Shown piece by piece: positions 17,975-25,271 of a DNA stretch of 64,000 nt. The stretch spans positions 36,390 through 100,389 of the forward strand of contig RYWJ01000001.1 in assembly GCA_003979185.1 (NCBI GenBank), read 5' to 3'. The notes beneath the pieces were generated by a model, which saw only the letters and a list, made by a program, of their open reading frames with translations, did no database searches and had not been told where the DNA came from. Within the stretch, counting starts at the first letter, position 1. Every line of letters starts with the position of its first letter. The translations under genes were made by a program, and so were the position numbers. The DNA comes from Candidatus Saccharimonadota bacterium. GTDB taxonomy: Bacteria; Patescibacteriota; Saccharimonadia; Saccharimonadales; Saccharimonadaceae.

Positions 17975-18003
17975 TTGACAAATTAACCTATCTGTGCTAT
18001 AAT
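17975..18003 (+). promoter_or_regulatory. Near-leaderless promoter of the RimB-like gene
   Basis: TTGACA (17975-17980), a 17-base spacer and TGC-TATAAT (17998-18003). Eight bases (GGAAGGAT) separate it from the ATG. They resemble a ribosome site but would mostly lie upstream of the transcript start. Confidence 0.7.
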
Positions 18004-18011
18004 GGAAGGAT

Positions 18012-18536
18012 ATGGCTACGAATATGATGAAAAAAGAGCTTAAGATCATTGGCGCAAACGCCCTGATTACAGTGGCGGGGATTAAAGGTATCCCGGCTAA
18101 GGTTGACACGGGCGCGTCTTTATCATCGATCTGGGCGAGTAATGTGCATGTAAATGATCAGCATCAGCTAGAGTTTACCTTGCTTGCGCCAGGTCATGAG
18201 CTCTATACTGGAGAGGTGATCAAAGTGGATAATTATGAAGTTCAACAGGTGCGTAATTCCACTGGTGATGTGCACATGCGTTACAGGGTTACTCTACCAG
18301 CGACTATTAAGGGTAAGCGGATTTTGGCCACGTTTACTTTAGCAAACCGCAGCAAAAACAACTTCCCGGTCCTGATCGGGCGGTTGACTCTGAAAGGTAA
18401 GTTCTTAGTGGATGTATCAAAGGTCAGCATCCCTACGCCACCGTCAATGGATAATGATGGCTTCAATGACGAGTTATGCAAGGATCCACAAGGATTTCAT
18501 CAAAAATACATGAGCAACGGCACTTATAGCAAATAG
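18012..18536 (+). CDS. RimB-like retropepsin-type protease
   Basis: This 174-residue protein belongs to the family once annotated as ATP-dependent zinc protease (PF05618). It has a pepsin-like fold and in characterised cases acts with RimK on polyglutamate tails. The catalytic motif VDTGASLSS is at 31-39, and the family's VLIGR-type second motif is near 119. The RimK-like ligase gene follows immediately, which supports a joint role in adding and trimming glutamate on ribosomal protein S6 or another target. Confidence 0.85.
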   Translation: MATNMMKKELKIIGANALITVAGIKGIPAKVDTGASLSSIWASNVHVNDQHQLEFTLLAPGHELYTGEVIKVDNYEVQQVRNSTGDVHMRYRVTLPATIKGKRILATFTLANRSKNNFPVLIGRLTLKGKFLVDVSKVSIPTPPSMDNDGFNDELCKDPQGFHQKYMSNGTYSK

Positions 18537-18595
18537 ACAAACAGAGATAATCTCAGGAAAAATGCCTTAAATTCGCCAAAAATAGTAAAAAGTCA

Positions 18596-18624
18596 TTGAC
18601 AAAACGCTTAAGGTGTGGTAAAAT
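18596..18624 (+). promoter_or_regulatory. Leaderless promoter of rimK
   Basis: TTGACA (18596-18601), a 17-base spacer and TAAAAT (18619-18624). Six bases separate it from the ATG, so the predicted +1 is the A of the start codon. Confidence 0.75.
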
Positions 18625-18630
18625 AGAAGA

Positions 18631-19539
18631 ATGAACATCGCAATTTTATCAAATGGCAACGCGAATTATTCTACCAAACGACTTGTTGAAGAGGCAGAGA
18701 AACGCGGACATAAAGTTAAAGTAGTTAAGTATAAGAACTGCTATTTGTCTTTGGATGAGAAACACCCAAGCGTGCATTACCGTGGCAAATTATTGTCGGG
18801 GTATGATGCGATTATTCCAAGGATCTCCAATAATATGACACGTTATGGTTGTGCGGTAGTACGCCAGTTTGAGATGCAGGGGGCTTGGACGGCTTCTAGC
18901 TCGATTGCGATTACGCGTGCGCGCGATAAGTTGCGTTCGCAGCAGATCTTGACGAAAGCCGGCGTTGACACGCCAAAGACATTAGTTTCTCGCAATACGA
19001 CTGATATCGACGAGTTGCTAGAGCAGATTGGCTTGCCAGTGATTATTAAGCTGGCGACTGGTACGCACGGTAACGGTGTAGTCTTGGCCGAAACCAAAAA
19101 AGCGGCGAAGTCTGCTTTACAAGCCTTCTATCTTTATAATGAAGATGGCACTAACGTGCTTTTGCAAGAATATGTTAAGGAATCCGCTGGTACGGACATC
19201 CGTGCCTTTGTAGTTGGATCGCGGGTTGTGGCGAGCATGCAGCGCCAGTCGCTTGACGATGATTTTCGTAGTAATTTACATAAAGGTGGCGAGGGGACAA
19301 GTATTAAATTGACCGCCGAGGAAAAGCGGATTGCAGTACGAGCCGCTAAGGCGATGGGCTTGCATATTGCTGGTGTTGATCTGATGCGTTCGGCGCGCGG
19401 ACCGTTGGTGCTTGAGGTGAACGCTTCACCAGGATTTGGTATTGAGCGGATCACGAAGCGCAACGTAGCAGAAAAGATTATTGATTACGTTGAGAACAAC
19501 GCGACGCGCAAGAATTCTAAAGACCGCGTAGGTGCGTAG
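18631..19539 (+). CDS. rimK: RimK-like ATP-grasp glutamate ligase
   Basis: RimK adds glutamate residues to the C-terminus of ribosomal protein S6. The 302-residue protein has an N-terminal pre-ATP-grasp domain and the ATP-grasp core, with DTPKTLVS, the lysine in VIIKLATGTHGNGVVLAE and LQEYVKESAGTDIRAFVVG. The metal-binding LVLEVNASPGFGIE lies near 255-268. The spacing of motifs fits RimK more closely than D-Ala ligase. It pairs with the RimB-like protease upstream, but has its own leaderless promoter. Confidence 0.88.
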   Translation: MNIAILSNGNANYSTKRLVEEAEKRGHKVKVVKYKNCYLSLDEKHPSVHYRGKLLSGYDAIIPRISNNMTRYGCAVVRQFEMQGAWTASSSIAITRARDKLRSQQILTKAGVDTPKTLVSRNTTDIDELLEQIGLPVIIKLATGTHGNGVVLAETKKAAKSALQAFYLYNEDGTNVLLQEYVKESAGTDIRAFVVGSRVVASMQRQSLDDDFRSNLHKGGEGTSIKLTAEEKRIAVRAAKAMGLHIAGVDLMRSARGPLVLEVNASPGFGIERITKRNVAEKIIDYVENNATRKNSKDRVGA

Positions 19540-19560
19540 AATTATAAAGATTATTCTAGA

Positions 19561-19592
19561 AGGCAAAGTGCTAGGAAACTAGCACTTTTTGC
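19561..19592 (+). terminator. rimK terminator
   Basis: AAAGTGCTAG-GAAA-CTAGCACTTT (stem 19564-19573 with 19578-19587) is followed by TT and flanked by GGC/GCC that extends the stem. Confidence 0.88.
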
Positions 19593-19639
19593 CGGTCTGT
19601 AGGGTTTTACAAAAAATGTGCCTTTTGAGCATAAAAGCT

Positions 19640-19667
19640 TTGACAAATATAAAAACTTTGCTATAAT
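19640..19667 (+). promoter_or_regulatory. Promoter of the LPNTG surface-protein gene
   Basis: TTGACA (19640-19645), a 16-base spacer and TTTGC-TATAAT (19662-19667). Confidence 0.75.
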
Positions 19668-19696
19668 GGACTCAACAAAGGAAGGAATATAAACAT

Positions 19697-21418
19697 ATGA
19701 AAAAGACACAAATTGTCGCCGCTTTGGCGTTTGCCTTCATGTTGGGTGCGGCTATACCAATTATTCAGTTGTCGACAGCTTCAAGTGTGGTCGCTAGTGA
19801 GGCGGTGGAAGAGGGAGCAAGCTCAGCAGCAGAAGGTGTCACAGATACAGAGTCAGCCGAGGGAACGTCTGATGACGTTGCTGATGTGACCGATGGTGAT
19901 GTTGCGGATGACAATACTCTTGATGACAATACTACTGATGGTAATGTCGCAGACGACAACGATGCTGGTCAGACAACCCCAATAATTAATGGGGTGATGG
20001 CGGTCACTACAGAGGCGATGTTTGCAGAGGCTTTAGCTAATGCTGAGGTGAACAAGATTGTGCTTGAGGCGGATCTTGACGTGGTAGCTTCAGGTATTAT
20101 TGAGCGCGATTTGACGATTGATCTGAATGGTCATAGTATCACGAATCAAAAGGGTGTACCAGTCGCAGTCTATAGCGGTAAGGTGACCCTGACTGGTTCG
20201 GGTGTTTTGCACGGTCGGGGATGGGGGAATGGCCTAGAGGTCTTTGGCTCAACAGAGAATGTTAGCAATTATAGTGTTGTGACGATCGGTGAAGGGGTGA
20301 TCCTAAAAAGCGATGCGATGTATGGATTGTCGATTTTGCCGAATGCTAGCTCTGCAACAAAGGACTCTTATGGTATTGTGGTTAATTTTGCTGGTAAGAT
20401 GGAAGCACCATATGGATTTTCGATTCACGGTAGTATTCAGCATCAGACCAATTGCCCAGAGATAAATATCCTGAATGGTGCGGAAATTATTTCAGTCACC
20501 GAGAGTGATAGCACGCCGATTTATGCAGCGGGAGTTGGAAACTGGCGGATTGGCGCTGTTAAGCTTAGGGGTAAGACTGGTCTAGGTATACGTGCTGGTC
20601 GGTTCGATTTTGCGGGTACTGATATCGAGATTGATGGCGAAATGCGTGAGCCAAACACTGGTAGCGGTGGTATTGATGGTGTTGGAGCGGTCTTCCAGAT
20701 CGAGCATCATAAGAGTTACGCCGATGCGATTGTCTTAGATATTAATGGTGGAACTTATCGCAGCGTCCAAGGGGATGTATTTTATGAATATGGTGATCTG
20801 GGTGCGACCAGAGCTGCTAAGGCTCCAGCAGATATTAATATTAAGGCTGGTAGTTTCATCGCTGGCCCAGGACGCGAAATTTTTGGTGGAACAATTCAGA
20901 AGGATGATATTGAGATCTGGGGTGGTACATTCAAGGGGGCTGATGTAGCCCAGTTCCAAGAGAATGGCTATTTGAAAGAGAATCTCAAGGTCGACGAAAA
21001 TGGTACGGTAGTAGCTGATGTCAAGATTGATCCGGTCAAACCTGACACTAATACAGACGAACCAATGACCGATAATCCTACTGAGGATGAGAATGATGAG
21101 GCTGATTTGCCAAATACTGGTGCGAGGCGATCTCGTGGGATAGCGAGCGCGGTAGCTACGGCAACGCCAGTCGTATTATTGCTCGGAGCAGCAGCGGTAT
21201 TTTATAGCGGGCGGATTTTGAAACGTCGTTATGCTGCGCGTATGGCAGAGATTGACTGCGAAATCAGCCAAATGGAAACTATCGAGAAGCTTGAACCTTC
21301 TCGTGTCGTGATCGATGAAGGTGATGAGGAACCAGTCATTGAGAGATTTGTAGCAGTACCGATCGAGCGCGAGGAGAAGAAATTGCCTCAGGTAGACGTC
21401 TTTGTACCGAAAGATTAG
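19697..21418 (+). CDS. LPNTG-bearing beta-helix-like surface protein
   Basis: This 573-residue exported protein has a signal peptide (MKKTQIVAALAFAFMLGAA), an acidic Asp/Thr-rich spacer (about 35-95) and a repetitive region (about 105-430) rich in short beta strands with LTGSG-type turns, as in right-handed beta-helix folds. LPNTG at 471-475 is followed by a hydrophobic helix (about 484-503). Unusually for a sortase substrate, basic residues separate LPNTG from the helix, and about 70 more residues follow the helix. It may therefore be membrane-anchored rather than sorted. The 788-residue protein at 25272 shares the repetitive domain. GGAAGGAA precedes the ATG. Confidence 0.82.
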   Translation: MKKTQIVAALAFAFMLGAAIPIIQLSTASSVVASEAVEEGASSAAEGVTDTESAEGTSDDVADVTDGDVADDNTLDDNTTDGNVADDNDAGQTTPIINGVMAVTTEAMFAEALANAEVNKIVLEADLDVVASGIIERDLTIDLNGHSITNQKGVPVAVYSGKVTLTGSGVLHGRGWGNGLEVFGSTENVSNYSVVTIGEGVILKSDAMYGLSILPNASSATKDSYGIVVNFAGKMEAPYGFSIHGSIQHQTNCPEINILNGAEIISVTESDSTPIYAAGVGNWRIGAVKLRGKTGLGIRAGRFDFAGTDIEIDGEMREPNTGSGGIDGVGAVFQIEHHKSYADAIVLDINGGTYRSVQGDVFYEYGDLGATRAAKAPADINIKAGSFIAGPGREIFGGTIQKDDIEIWGGTFKGADVAQFQENGYLKENLKVDENGTVVADVKIDPVKPDTNTDEPMTDNPTEDENDEADLPNTGARRSRGIASAVATATPVVLLLGAAAVFYSGRILKRRYAARMAEIDCEISQMETIEKLEPSRVVIDEGDEEPVIERFVAVPIEREEKKLPQVDVFVPKD

Positions 21419-21467
21419 CCTGGTACGAATCCTACACAAGGTCAAATTCGATCGACAAAGAAATTCA

Positions 21468-21495
21468 CTGGGTCACTCCGAGAGGGGTGACCCAG
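21468..21495 (+). terminator. Hairpin after the LPNTG gene
   Basis: CTGGGTCACTCC and GGGGTGACCCAG form a 12-bp stem (one G-T pair) on a GAGA loop. There is no T-run behind it, so termination may need a factor. Confidence 0.6.
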
Positions 21496-21596
21496 CTGTG
21501 TGCAGGCAGCTTAACTTACTTTTGAATCTAAAACAAAGCTGAGAATAATCCATTTATATTAAAATAGAGCTATACCTTTGTCAAAAAATGCCTGAT

Positions 21597-21647
21597 TTTT
21601 CCACCAAAATCCACAAATTTTGCCTAAATTTTGGCGAAATATCCACG
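21597..21647 (+). promoter_or_regulatory. DnaA-box-like array 4 upstream of surface-protein gene 1
   Basis: TTTTCCACC (21597), AAATCCACA (21607) and ATATCCACG (21639) have steps of 10 and 32 bases. The array lies just before the -35 box. About 90 bases here match 23605-23690, the region before the second surface-protein gene. Confidence 0.65.
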
Positions 21648-21664
21648 AAAAATGGGAAAAGTGC

Positions 21665-21693
21665 TTGACATTTTTTTTTTTATTGCGTAAAAT
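21665..21693 (+). promoter_or_regulatory. Promoter of surface-protein gene 1
   Basis: TTGACA (21665-21670), a 17-base spacer that starts with eleven T, and TAAAAT (21688-21693). The homopolymer in the spacer is a possible site for slipped-strand switching of expression. Confidence 0.75.
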
Positions 21694-21731
21694 AGAAGTA
21701 GTTAACAATTAATTCATTAAGGAGAATAATA

Positions 21732-22916
21732 ATGAAGAAAAGTCAAGTTTTGGCTGCTCTCGCATTAGCATTTGCATTAGGCTTGGGTGCAGTTGCACCT
21801 ACTGCTAGCACTTATGCTACAGTAATTTATCCTGTTGGCACAACTCAGGAACAGATCGATGCTAATAACCGTGCTATTAATAGCGAAGTGAATGCTGCTT
21901 TGAAGGCTTACGGTGATTTGGAAAAAGTCGCTCAGTATGATACTCTTTACTTCCAAATTGAGGACACCACTTCTGGTCTGCGTAAAACCATCAGTGATGA
22001 TGTAAAGGATCTTTTGACTGCTTACAATAATGACACCATCGCTAATTTCAACAAGGCTAATATCAATGGTCTGATCAGCCAGCTAGAGGCTCTTGAGAAC
22101 GGTGCTACTGGTGGTCTTTATGAAAAGAACGCTGATGATACTTATAAAAACATCAAGTCTACCAGCAATTTAACTCAGGCTACTTTGAAGTCTTTGAGCA
22201 ACTTATCTCGCGCTAACAACTTGACTGATGCCTACAATGCAGCTCGCACATTGCGTGATACTGCTGCTCAGAACTTGAGCATCCTCAATACGAACTACAA
22301 TACTCCAGCTGCAGGTGTGGTTGAGACCGCTATTAACTTGTCCAACGGTATCTTCGCTGGTGCTAACGCTTTCTTGAATGAGCTTCAAGGTAAGTTCGCT
22401 GCTATTACTAGCACACCAGATGCTTACGCCAACCTGATCAAGGCTGTTAGTGAATCTGCTTACGACTCTTTGGTCAACAGCGCTGCTTGGGTAAATGCTA
22501 CCGATGCTATTTCTGGCCGTGCTACTCGCTATGGTTTGGCAATGCAGGCTGCTGCAAACTTGCCAAAGTACAAGTTCGTCAAGCCTCTTCAGGATGCAAA
22601 GAAAGAGTTTGACAAGATTAGGGCTACTGACCAGGATGTAGACTACGCTAAGGCTAAAGAATACATCGCCGCTTTCAACACCGCAATCGCTAACTACCGT
22701 GATGGTAAGACCACCGGTGGTGATGGTTCCAACGGCAATAATGATGGCGACGGCAATGATGAAGGCAACAAAGCTCCAGACACTGGTGTTCTAGCTAACG
22801 CTGAAGGTTCTGCTTCTACAACTGTAGCTATGGTTGCTGGTATCGCTACTGCTCTTACCGCAGCAGGTGCTGGTGTAGTTGCTTACCGCAATGCTCGTCG
22901 TAGCACTCGTAAATAG
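21732..22916 (+). CDS. Helical surface protein 1 with APDTG sorting-type signal
   Basis: I do not recognise the ectodomain of this 394-residue protein. It has a signal peptide (about 1-29, ending TYA) and a long Ala/Asn/Leu-rich region that should be mainly alpha-helical. A Gly/Asn/Asp linker follows, then a C-terminal signal of APDTG (about 348-352), a hydrophobic helix and ARRSTRK. This resembles LPxTG signals with Ala in place of Leu. AAGGAG precedes the ATG. The last 160 bases, including the whole signal, are identical to those of the gene at 23750. Confidence 0.85.
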   Translation: MKKSQVLAALALAFALGLGAVAPTASTYATVIYPVGTTQEQIDANNRAINSEVNAALKAYGDLEKVAQYDTLYFQIEDTTSGLRKTISDDVKDLLTAYNNDTIANFNKANINGLISQLEALENGATGGLYEKNADDTYKNIKSTSNLTQATLKSLSNLSRANNLTDAYNAARTLRDTAAQNLSILNTNYNTPAAGVVETAINLSNGIFAGANAFLNELQGKFAAITSTPDAYANLIKAVSESAYDSLVNSAAWVNATDAISGRATRYGLAMQAAANLPKYKFVKPLQDAKKEFDKIRATDQDVDYAKAKEYIAAFNTAIANYRDGKTTGGDGSNGNNDGDGNDEGNKAPDTGVLANAEGSASTTVAMVAGIATALTAAGAGVVAYRNARRSTRK

Positions 22917-22942
22917 TTAACTCTTCGTTAATTATATAATGG

Positions 22943-22968
22943 GAAGCCCTGGCTCTGGCTGGGGCTTC
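22943..22968 (+). terminator. Terminator of surface-protein gene 1
   Basis: GAAGCCC (22943-22949) and GGGCTTC (22962-22968) pair around a 12-base loop, followed by TCG. Confidence 0.5.
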
Positions 22969-23175
22969 TCGTATCGGACTCTCCAGTCCCCCTGATACCT
23001 TAGAGGATCGCTAAAGAACGCCAAATTAGTTTGGGCTTTGATATTGATCAAATCCTTGATTTAATTTATTTATATCTACTTGTTCTCTAGTATCGTCTAA
23101 GGTATTAGTGGGATTTGTATCATAACAATCAACTTATGGTATAATAATGTGTCCAAAGATGAATTATTAGAACGA

Positions 23176-23274
23176 ATGGCTCGCAGTATGGCTCGTAGTA
23201 TGGAAGTTGAAGGTGCCGCTTTTCAGAAGTCATATAAAAAAATTCTCAAGTCCGCTCGTTCGCATCACAAATAA
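23176..23274 (+). CDS. Possible 32-residue basic protein
   Basis: A short frame starts with ATG at 23176 (MARSMARSMEVEG) and ends SARSHHK. It follows a TATAAT box at 23140-23145. An in-frame GTG at 23149 is too close to that box to serve as a start. No Shine-Dalgarno site is visible. I do not recognise it; it ends two bases before the next ORF. Confidence 0.3.
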   Translation: MARSMARSMEVEGAAFQKSYKKILKSARSHHK

Positions 23275-23276
23275 AC

Positions 23277-23525
23277 ATGAAACCTGGATATTTCACGGAA
23301 ACTAGTGATATTTACCCATTTGCTGGTAAAGTACGAACAGTTAATATTTCTAAGCCAGATAGTCCCGTATCATTTTGTTATGTTGGTTTTATTCTGCCTG
23401 AACCAAATCGCCTTTTTAGTGAGTTTTCCACGGATCAATATCTTCTGAATCTGCCCACGGAGGATTTCTCGACCTATGGTCAAATTCAGAGGCTCTATCA
23501 TAAAATAGTCTTCAAAATAAACTGA
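23277..23525 (+). CDS. Hypothetical protein, 82 residues
   Basis: I do not recognise this protein. It is soluble-looking and has no ribosome binding site; translation could be coupled to the short frame just upstream. It carries one TTTTCCACG motif (23424). It sits between two paralogous surface-protein genes and may be a remnant. Confidence 0.35.
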   Translation: MKPGYFTETSDIYPFAGKVRTVNISKPDSPVSFCYVGFILPEPNRLFSEFSTDQYLLNLPTEDFSTYGQIQRLYHKIVFKIN

Positions 23526-23625
23526 CCCCAAGCCAACTCCTTCGCCTGTCTTAGTCTGTTTTTCTAACCTTAAAATATTCTTAAAATCTTCCCATAAACA
23601 AACGCTTTTGTCAAAAAATGTCTGA

Positions 23626-23666
23626 TTTTCCACCAAAATCCACAAATTTTGCCTAAATTTTCCACG
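23626..23666 (+). promoter_or_regulatory. DnaA-box-like array 5 upstream of surface-protein gene 2
   Basis: TTTTCCACC (23626), AAATCCACA (23636) and TTTTCCACG (23658) have steps of 10 and 22 bases. The step differs from array 4 by one helical turn, consistent with loss or gain of ten bases between the second and third motifs. Confidence 0.65.
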
Positions 23667-23684
23667 AAAAAATGGGAAAAGTGC

Positions 23685-23712
23685 TTGACTTATATCAAAA
23701 AGCCGTTAAAAT
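23685..23712 (+). promoter_or_regulatory. Promoter of surface-protein gene 2
   Basis: TTGACT (23685-23690), a 16-base spacer and TAAAAT (23707-23712). GTGC precedes the -35 as in gene 1. Confidence 0.7.
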
Positions 23713-23749
23713 AAGAATTAGATATAAATTAAATCAAGGAGAATATCAA

Positions 23750-24973
23750 ATGAAAAAGGCTCAGATTTTGAGCACTATTGCATTAGCATTTGCATTGGGT
23801 GTCGTTGCACCTGTGGCTGGTATCATTGACGCTACTAGCGTTAGCGCATATAGCGACGAAGATGGTACCGCTACTCTTAGCGATGTCAACAATTCAATTG
23901 CTTTTGTAGAGAACGACGCAACTTATAAAGCTTATCTTAAGCTTCAAGCCGCTAATACTGCTTACACTGCAGGTATCGCCAACGGTACCATTAGTGATTT
24001 AACCTCAACTGATTGGTCTGACATTTTGACAGAGATTCAATCAGCAAACCCAGTTTTTGGTTATAATACTGCAGCTATTAGCAAAAGTATCACTGATGCA
24101 AACAAAAACAGTGATAAAGTAAAAAATGCTATTGATGGTGCTAAAACTAGCGAGCTTTACAATGCTTTGGCTGGTGTCTTGGCTGTTCTTAACGACAACA
24201 AAGCTACTGATGCTCAGTTGGTAAAAGCTGCTACTAAGGTTCGTACTACTGTTGGTTGGAAGGATGATACTACTACTGTCGGTATGGGTCTTTTGAGTAA
24301 GACCGAGTATGACAATCTTCATCCAGAAGAGGCTAAGCTAGTAAACTACCGTGGCGATGGAAACCCATACAAGAACTGGGGTACTTATAGTGATGCTGAG
24401 GATATCTATGCTGAAGTAGTAAAGGGCGAGGAAGCTTTTACTAAGTATTTCAATGGCTATAACCTGTATATGCCTTTCTTGGTAGAATCTGGTCTTATGA
24501 CTCAGACTGCCATTGATGCTGTTAATGGCAAGGGTGATTTAGAGCCATCTTACCTGAACGCTGTTGCTACTACCGCAGCTAATTTCAACCGCATGGCTCA
24601 GCTCGGCAGTCTTTACACTGCTGTTCAGAATGCTAAGGCTAACCGTGTTCAAGCTAACTCTGGTGACAACTACAGCATTATTGGTAAGCTTGCAAAGGCT
24701 TGGAAGGATGCTACCGGTAATGAAGAAGCAATTAAGACCGTCATGGCTCGTATGGCCGGCTACAAGGCTCCTGGCAATGGAACCGGCGACGGTAACAATA
24801 ACAACGACGGTGACGGTGAAGGCAACAAAGCTCCAGACACTGGTGTTCTAGCTAACGCTGAAGGTTCTGCTTCTACAACTGTAGCTATGGTTGCTGGTAT
24901 CGCTACTGCTCTTACCGCAGCAGGTGCTGGTGTAGTTGCTTACCGCAATGCTCGTCGTAGCACTCGTAAATAG
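23750..24973 (+). CDS. Helical surface protein 2 with APDTG sorting-type signal
   Basis: This 407-residue paralogue of the protein at 21732 starts at ATG 23750 behind AAGGAG. It has a signal peptide (about 1-33) and an Ala/Asn/Thr-rich, mostly helical ectodomain that differs clearly from protein 1. A Gly/Asn/Asp linker is followed by the same C-terminal signal (APDTG at about 361-365, hydrophobic helix, ARRSTRK). Variable ectodomain on a fixed anchor suggests host-contact or wall proteins that diversify. Function is unknown. Confidence 0.85.
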   Translation: MKKAQILSTIALAFALGVVAPVAGIIDATSVSAYSDEDGTATLSDVNNSIAFVENDATYKAYLKLQAANTAYTAGIANGTISDLTSTDWSDILTEIQSANPVFGYNTAAISKSITDANKNSDKVKNAIDGAKTSELYNALAGVLAVLNDNKATDAQLVKAATKVRTTVGWKDDTTTVGMGLLSKTEYDNLHPEEAKLVNYRGDGNPYKNWGTYSDAEDIYAEVVKGEEAFTKYFNGYNLYMPFLVESGLMTQTAIDAVNGKGDLEPSYLNAVATTAANFNRMAQLGSLYTAVQNAKANRVQANSGDNYSIIGKLAKAWKDATGNEEAIKTVMARMAGYKAPGNGTGDGNNNNDGDGEGNKAPDTGVLANAEGSASTTVAMVAGIATALTAAGAGVVAYRNARRSTRK

Positions 24974-25008
24974 TTAGATCTCTCTCAGATTTAATTGTTA
25001 ACTAACCG

Positions 25009-25035
25009 AAACCTCCAGAATTTCTGGAGGTTTTT
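25009..25035 (+). terminator. Terminator of surface-protein gene 2
   Basis: AAACCTCCAGA (25009-25019) and TCTGGAGGTTT (25023-25033) form an 11-bp stem followed by TT. Confidence 0.88.
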
Positions 25036-25187
25036 GGTGCTCTTTTGACTTGTTTTTCTGGCCAACTTGATCAGTTGGTTGGAAACATCTAACGCTTTTG
25101 GCGATTTCTGCTAGCTTAAAATTAGCTTTGACAGGCATGGATTTTCTGCTAAAACTATCGTAATTTCGCTAGATTACCGTATACATA

Positions 25188-25216
25188 TTGACAAAATAAC
25201 ACATCTGTGATACAAT
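25188..25216 (+). promoter_or_regulatory. Promoter of the 788-residue gene
   Basis: TTGACA (25188-25193), a 17-base spacer and TACAAT (25211-25216). Confidence 0.75.
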
Positions 25217-25271
25217 GGTAAGATAAGGTGGGCTCAAAATTAGCTAATTTATTGAATACCAGGGGAGAAAG

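Larger units (their letters stand above)
22760..24976 (+). repeat. Identical 160-bp 3' ends of the two surface-protein genes
   Basis: Bases 22760-22919 and 24817-24976 are identical, covering the last part of the linker, the sorting-type signal, the stop and three bases beyond it. The preceding ectodomains are strongly diverged. The identity points to recent gene conversion or duplication of the anchor end. Confidence 0.9.
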
